From assembly GCA_027007865.1 (NCBI GenBank), contig JALTEE010000335.1, forward strand, positions 1 through 6,775: a stretch of DNA of 6,775 nt, in the 5' to 3' direction. The notes under the pieces were generated by a model. The model did not search any database. It was not told the DNA's origin and saw only the letters and a list, made by a program, of their open reading frames with translations. Position 1 is the stretch's first letter. Every line of letters begins with the position of its first letter. A program made the translations under genes and the position numbers. Shown one piece after another: positions 4,675 through 6,775 of the stretch. The DNA comes from a bacterium (GTDB taxonomy: Bacteria > UBP14 > UBA6098 > B30-G16).

Positions 4675-6495
4675 GAACGATGGTTGATTGTAGAAGATGA
4701 TTTAAATTCTGCGGAAGCGCTTGCGCAAACGCTTTTCCGTGCAGGATGCGATGTCGGTATCACTCATACTGCGCAAGATGCGCTCAATTCTATGGATGAT
4801 ACTTTTCAAGGAGTTATTATCGATTTACATCTGCCAGACTTTTCAGGCGATAAACTTATGAAAAAACTGCGTAGAAAATATCCTGACAAGAAATTCGGTA
4901 TGGTTACGGGTGAGGAACCGGACAGGATAAAGGAGATAGCGCGTAAATGCGGCGCGGATTTCTATTTGCCAAAACCAATCGATACGAAAAAATTATTGAA
5001 AATTTTGAAGAAGAAAAAAAGATTAGCAGGAGGTTTGAAAATGTTGCGCAAATTCGGCATAGTGTCTGCCATATTGGCAGGGTTGGTCGTCGGCGTTGCG
5101 CTGACACTTATCTTAACAGCGGATTTTTCATTTACCAAACAGACATCTGCGAAAAATTATACACAAGACCTCCCACAAGTTTCGCAAATTTTTGCAGATG
5201 TAGCGGAAGAAGTGATGCCGTCCGTTGTGACTATAACGAGCGCAAAGAATTATAAAATACCAGTTCGAAGATGGGGACAGCTTCCCAATGACCCGTTCTT
5301 CGATTTCTTTTTCGGTCAGCGAGGTCCTCAGAATAGTTATCGAAATTATCGTCAAGAAGCACTCGGCTCGGGCGTAATCGTATCGAAGGATGGATACATT
5401 CTCACAAATGCGCATGTCGTCGATAACGCAGACGAAATTCAAGTGCATATAGGCGACGAAGAATACGATGCAAAAGTTGTCGGAGTCGATGATAAAACGG
5501 ACATAGCGGTTCTCAAAGTCGATGCGGGGGAAAATCTTCCCGCTGCGAAATTAGGCGACTCCGATAAAATTCGTGTTGGAGAATGGGTTCTTGCAATCGG
5601 CAGTCCCTTCAAGTTGGAGCACACGGTTACAGCGGGTATCGTTTCCGCAAAAGGTCGCTCTAAAATGGGAATAACCGACTACGAGGATTTTATCCAAACC
5701 GATGCGTCGATAAACCCCGGTAATTCGGGTGGCGCACTGGTGAATTTGAACGGAGAAATTATCGGTATCAACACGGCTATTGTGTCCGGTAGCGGTGGCA
5801 GCATCGGAATCGGTTTCGCAATCCCGATAAATCTGGCGCAAATGGTGCTCGACCAACTTGTCGAGCATGGCAAAGTGGTTCGTGGATACCTCGGCGTTAC
5901 AATTCAAGATGTTACACCGGAACTTGCCGACGCACTCGGTATGAGCGAAGCGCGAGGTGTGCTTGTTGGCTCGGTAATGGAAGACAGCCCAGCGGAGGAT
6001 GCGGGAATCAAGCGAGGAGATGTTATTACCGAAATGAATGATGAACCAATCGAATCTGTCGAGCAACTGCGCAATAAGATAGCATCGACGGAGCCCGGAA
6101 AAAGAATTTCTCTGAAAATCCTCCGCAACGGCGAAACAAAAAATGTAGAACTAAAACTTGGAGAACAGCCGGGAGAAGAAAAACTTTCGTCGACATCAGA
6201 GGGCAACGGTGATAATATCGACCTTGGATTATCGCTGAAAAGATTGACATACAGCGATGCGAGAAAACTTGGCTTCGATGGCGACGGCGTTTTAGTAACC
6301 GATGTAAAAGAAGGTGCGATTGCATACAACGCAGGCGTCAGACAGGGCGACATAATAGTGGAATTGAACCGTCAAAGCGTGCAAAATCCAGATGATGTGG
6401 TAAAAATTGCGCGAAATATCAGAAAAGGTGACACGGTTCTTTTCGTTGTCTGGCGGGATGAATACACGATGTATCTCGCAAGCAGAACGAAGTAG
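4672..6495 (+). CDS. htrA: CheY-like receiver domain in frame with DegP/DegQ-type HtrA serine protease (two PDZ domains)
   Basis: The frame is open for 607 residues. Residues 1-117 form a receiver domain with the acidic cluster Glu8/Asp9/Asp10, phosphoacceptor Asp51 in IIDLHLPD, Thr79 and Lys101 in LPKPI, so it should be phosphorylatable. A very basic linker (KKKKR at 113-117) leads to a membrane segment at about 128-149. The HtrA part follows: NDPFFDFFFG in the LA-loop region (206-215), His248 in TNAHVV, Asp277 in KTDIAVLKV, Ser352 in NPGNSGGAL, PDZ1 at about 400-497 and PDZ2 at about 515-605. HtrA degrades or refolds damaged envelope proteins. Basic residues before the membrane segment predict receiver inside and protease outside. 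HtrA enzymes normally lack a receiver. An ATG at 5041 (residue 124) with a perfect Shine-Dalgarno sequence could give a normal 484-residue HtrA alone. Real fusion, dual product or a one-base error in the A7 run at 5014-5020 cannot be separated here. Confidence 0.85.
   Translation: MERWLIVEDDLNSAEALAQTLFRAGCDVGITHTAQDALNSMDDTFQGVIIDLHLPDFSGDKLMKKLRRKYPDKKFGMVTGEEPDRIKEIARKCGADFYLPKPIDTKKLLKILKKKKRLAGGLKMLRKFGIVSAILAGLVVGVALTLILTADFSFTKQTSAKNYTQDLPQVSQIFADVAEEVMPSVVTITSAKNYKIPVRRWGQLPNDPFFDFFFGQRGPQNSYRNYRQEALGSGVIVSKDGYILTNAHVVDNADEIQVHIGDEEYDAKVVGVDDKTDIAVLKVDAGENLPAAKLGDSDKIRVGEWVLAIGSPFKLEHTVTAGIVSAKGRSKMGITDYEDFIQTDASINPGNSGGALVNLNGEIIGINTAIVSGSGGSIGIGFAIPINLAQMVLDQLVEHGKVVRGYLGVTIQDVTPELADALGMSEARGVLVGSVMEDSPAEDAGIKRGDVITEMNDEPIESVEQLRNKIASTEPGKRISLKILRNGETKNVELKLGEQPGEEKLSSTSEGNGDNIDLGLSLKRLTYSDARKLGFDGDGVLVTDVKEGAIAYNAGVRQGDIIVELNRQSVQNPDDVVKIARNIRKGDTVLFVVWRDEYTMYLASRTK
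5014..5026 (+). other. A7 run with a +1-frame stop codon at the receiver/HtrA junction
   Basis: Seven A residues (5014-5020) precede GATTAG. In the open frame this reads Lys-Lys-Arg-Leu. With one A fewer, or a +1 slip, it would read Lys-Lys-Asp and stop at TAG (5024-5026), giving a stand-alone receiver of about 117 residues ending 14 nt before the HtrA ATG at 5041. The site is thus either a sequence error, a slippage site or the place where a stop codon was lost. Confidence 0.6.
5028..5043 (+). promoter_or_regulatory. Internal ribosome binding site and start codon for HtrA alone
   Basis: AGGAGG at 5028-5033 lies 7 nt before an in-frame ATG at 5041. The arrangement closely mirrors the gene's first start (AGGAGGTTT, a few A/T bases, AAAATG). 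The ATG falls exactly where an HtrA would begin: Met-Leu-Arg-Lys then a membrane or signal segment. The 5041-6495 product would be a 484-residue DegP/DegQ-like protease (triad His125, Asp154, Ser229 in that numbering). Confidence 0.75.
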
Positions 6496-6562
6496 TCTTT
6501 GATAATCACGGATTCAGATGGAAACATCGAATTTTAAAATATCCCCCTGCCCCCGATGAGCG

Positions 6563-6591
6563 TGGACCACTGGGTGGTGCGTCCATTTTTT
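6563..6591 (+). terminator. Intrinsic terminator of the receiver-HtrA gene
   Basis: TGGAC and CAC (6563-6570) pair with GTG and GTCCA (6577-6579, 6581-6585) with C6580 bulged out and a 6-nt loop; six T residues follow at 6586-6591. It begins 68 nt after the stop codon and is correctly oriented for the + strand gene. A competing small hairpin (ACCAC/GTGGT) uses the same bases. Confidence 0.65.
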
Positions 6592-6637
6592 CAAGGTTTT
6601 GTTATACGGGCATTTTCTCGATTACTATAATCGCAAT

Positions 6638-6775
6638 ATGCTTGTATATAGGAAAATGTTTGCGGAAAGGGCGGGACTTTATTCACATCTCCAATACGCA
6701 CCGCCCAAATGGTTCGCGCAAAGTTCGGATTCTTTTGCATTGTTCTCGATGCTCGCTATATTCATAAAAAATGGT
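6638..6775 (+). CDS. Possible 5' end of an unidentified gene, cut by the window edge
   Basis: From the ATG at 6638 the frame is open for 46 codons to the edge, and it has been open since a stop at 6557-6559. The peptide starts MLVYRKMFAERAGLY, continues with LQYAPPKWFAQ, and becomes hydrophobic near the edge (SFALFSMLAIFIKNG). I do not recognise it. No Shine-Dalgarno sequence precedes the ATG. A perfect TATAAT at 6626-6631 lies 6 nt upstream, which would fit a leaderless transcript starting at the ATG, but there is no well-spaced -35 element. A TTG at 6599 is an alternative start. The opposite strand has only frames of about 30 codons here. A chance open frame cannot be excluded from so short a piece. 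Confidence 0.3.
   Translation, partial: MLVYRKMFAERAGLYSHLQYAPPKWFAQSSDSFALFSMLAIFIKNG

Noticed and set aside
4434..4763. Minus-strand frame of 109 codons
   Set aside because: It overlaps the repeat-rich spacer and the strongly supported receiver start in antisense; its peptide has no recognisable domain and reads through the hairpin repeat.
5551..6066. Minus-strand frame of 171 codons inside the HtrA region
   Set aside because: It is fully antisense to the catalytic and PDZ1 regions of a clear HtrA, has no recognisable domain and looks like a by-product of codon bias.

Overview
The window looks like chromosomal DNA from an uncultured, diderm (Gram-negative type) bacterium, most plausibly of the FCB superphylum or a neighbouring candidate phylum. 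The clues are a bifunctional PBP1A-type peptidoglycan synthase, a periplasmic DegP/DegQ-type HtrA protease with two PDZ domains, and a secreted subtilisin-like protease. That protease has the N-terminal region seen in Bacteroidetes-type S8 enzymes and a C-terminal 'YPNPF ... WDGKNRGGNYVADGVY' domain of the FlgD-Ig/type IX-sorting kind. This placement is inferred from protein architecture; no marker RNA or ribosomal gene is present.

Layout, all genes on the + strand: 3-2231 class A penicillin-binding protein (PBP1A family); 2232-2365 AT-rich spacer with a perfect hairpin and an imperfect local duplication; 2366-4306 secreted S8 peptidase (start moved from an in-frame TTG at 2324 to the ATG at 2366, which has a ribosome binding site and opens a signal peptide); 4307-4671 a 365-bp non-coding spacer dense in inverted and direct repeats, with a candidate terminator and promoter; 4672-6495 a single open frame encoding a CheY-like receiver domain, a transmembrane segment and a complete HtrA protease with two PDZ domains; 6563-6591 a candidate intrinsic terminator; 6638-6775 a possible unidentified gene running off the right edge.

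The genes share a cell-envelope theme: wall synthesis, a secreted protease and periplasmic quality control. They need not be one operon, since repeats and a terminator-like hairpin separate the S8 gene from the receiver-HtrA gene.

The main item of interest is the receiver-HtrA reading frame. The receiver keeps all its phosphorylation residues and the protease keeps its full catalytic triad. The predicted topology (receiver in the cytoplasm, one membrane segment, protease outside) would make sense for a phospho-regulated envelope protease. However, a perfect Shine-Dalgarno sequence and ATG lie exactly at the junction, and an A7 run just before it would restore a stop codon for the receiver if it were one A shorter. 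A real fusion, a dual-product gene with slippage, and a one-base sequence error in an ordinary two-gene operon are therefore all open.
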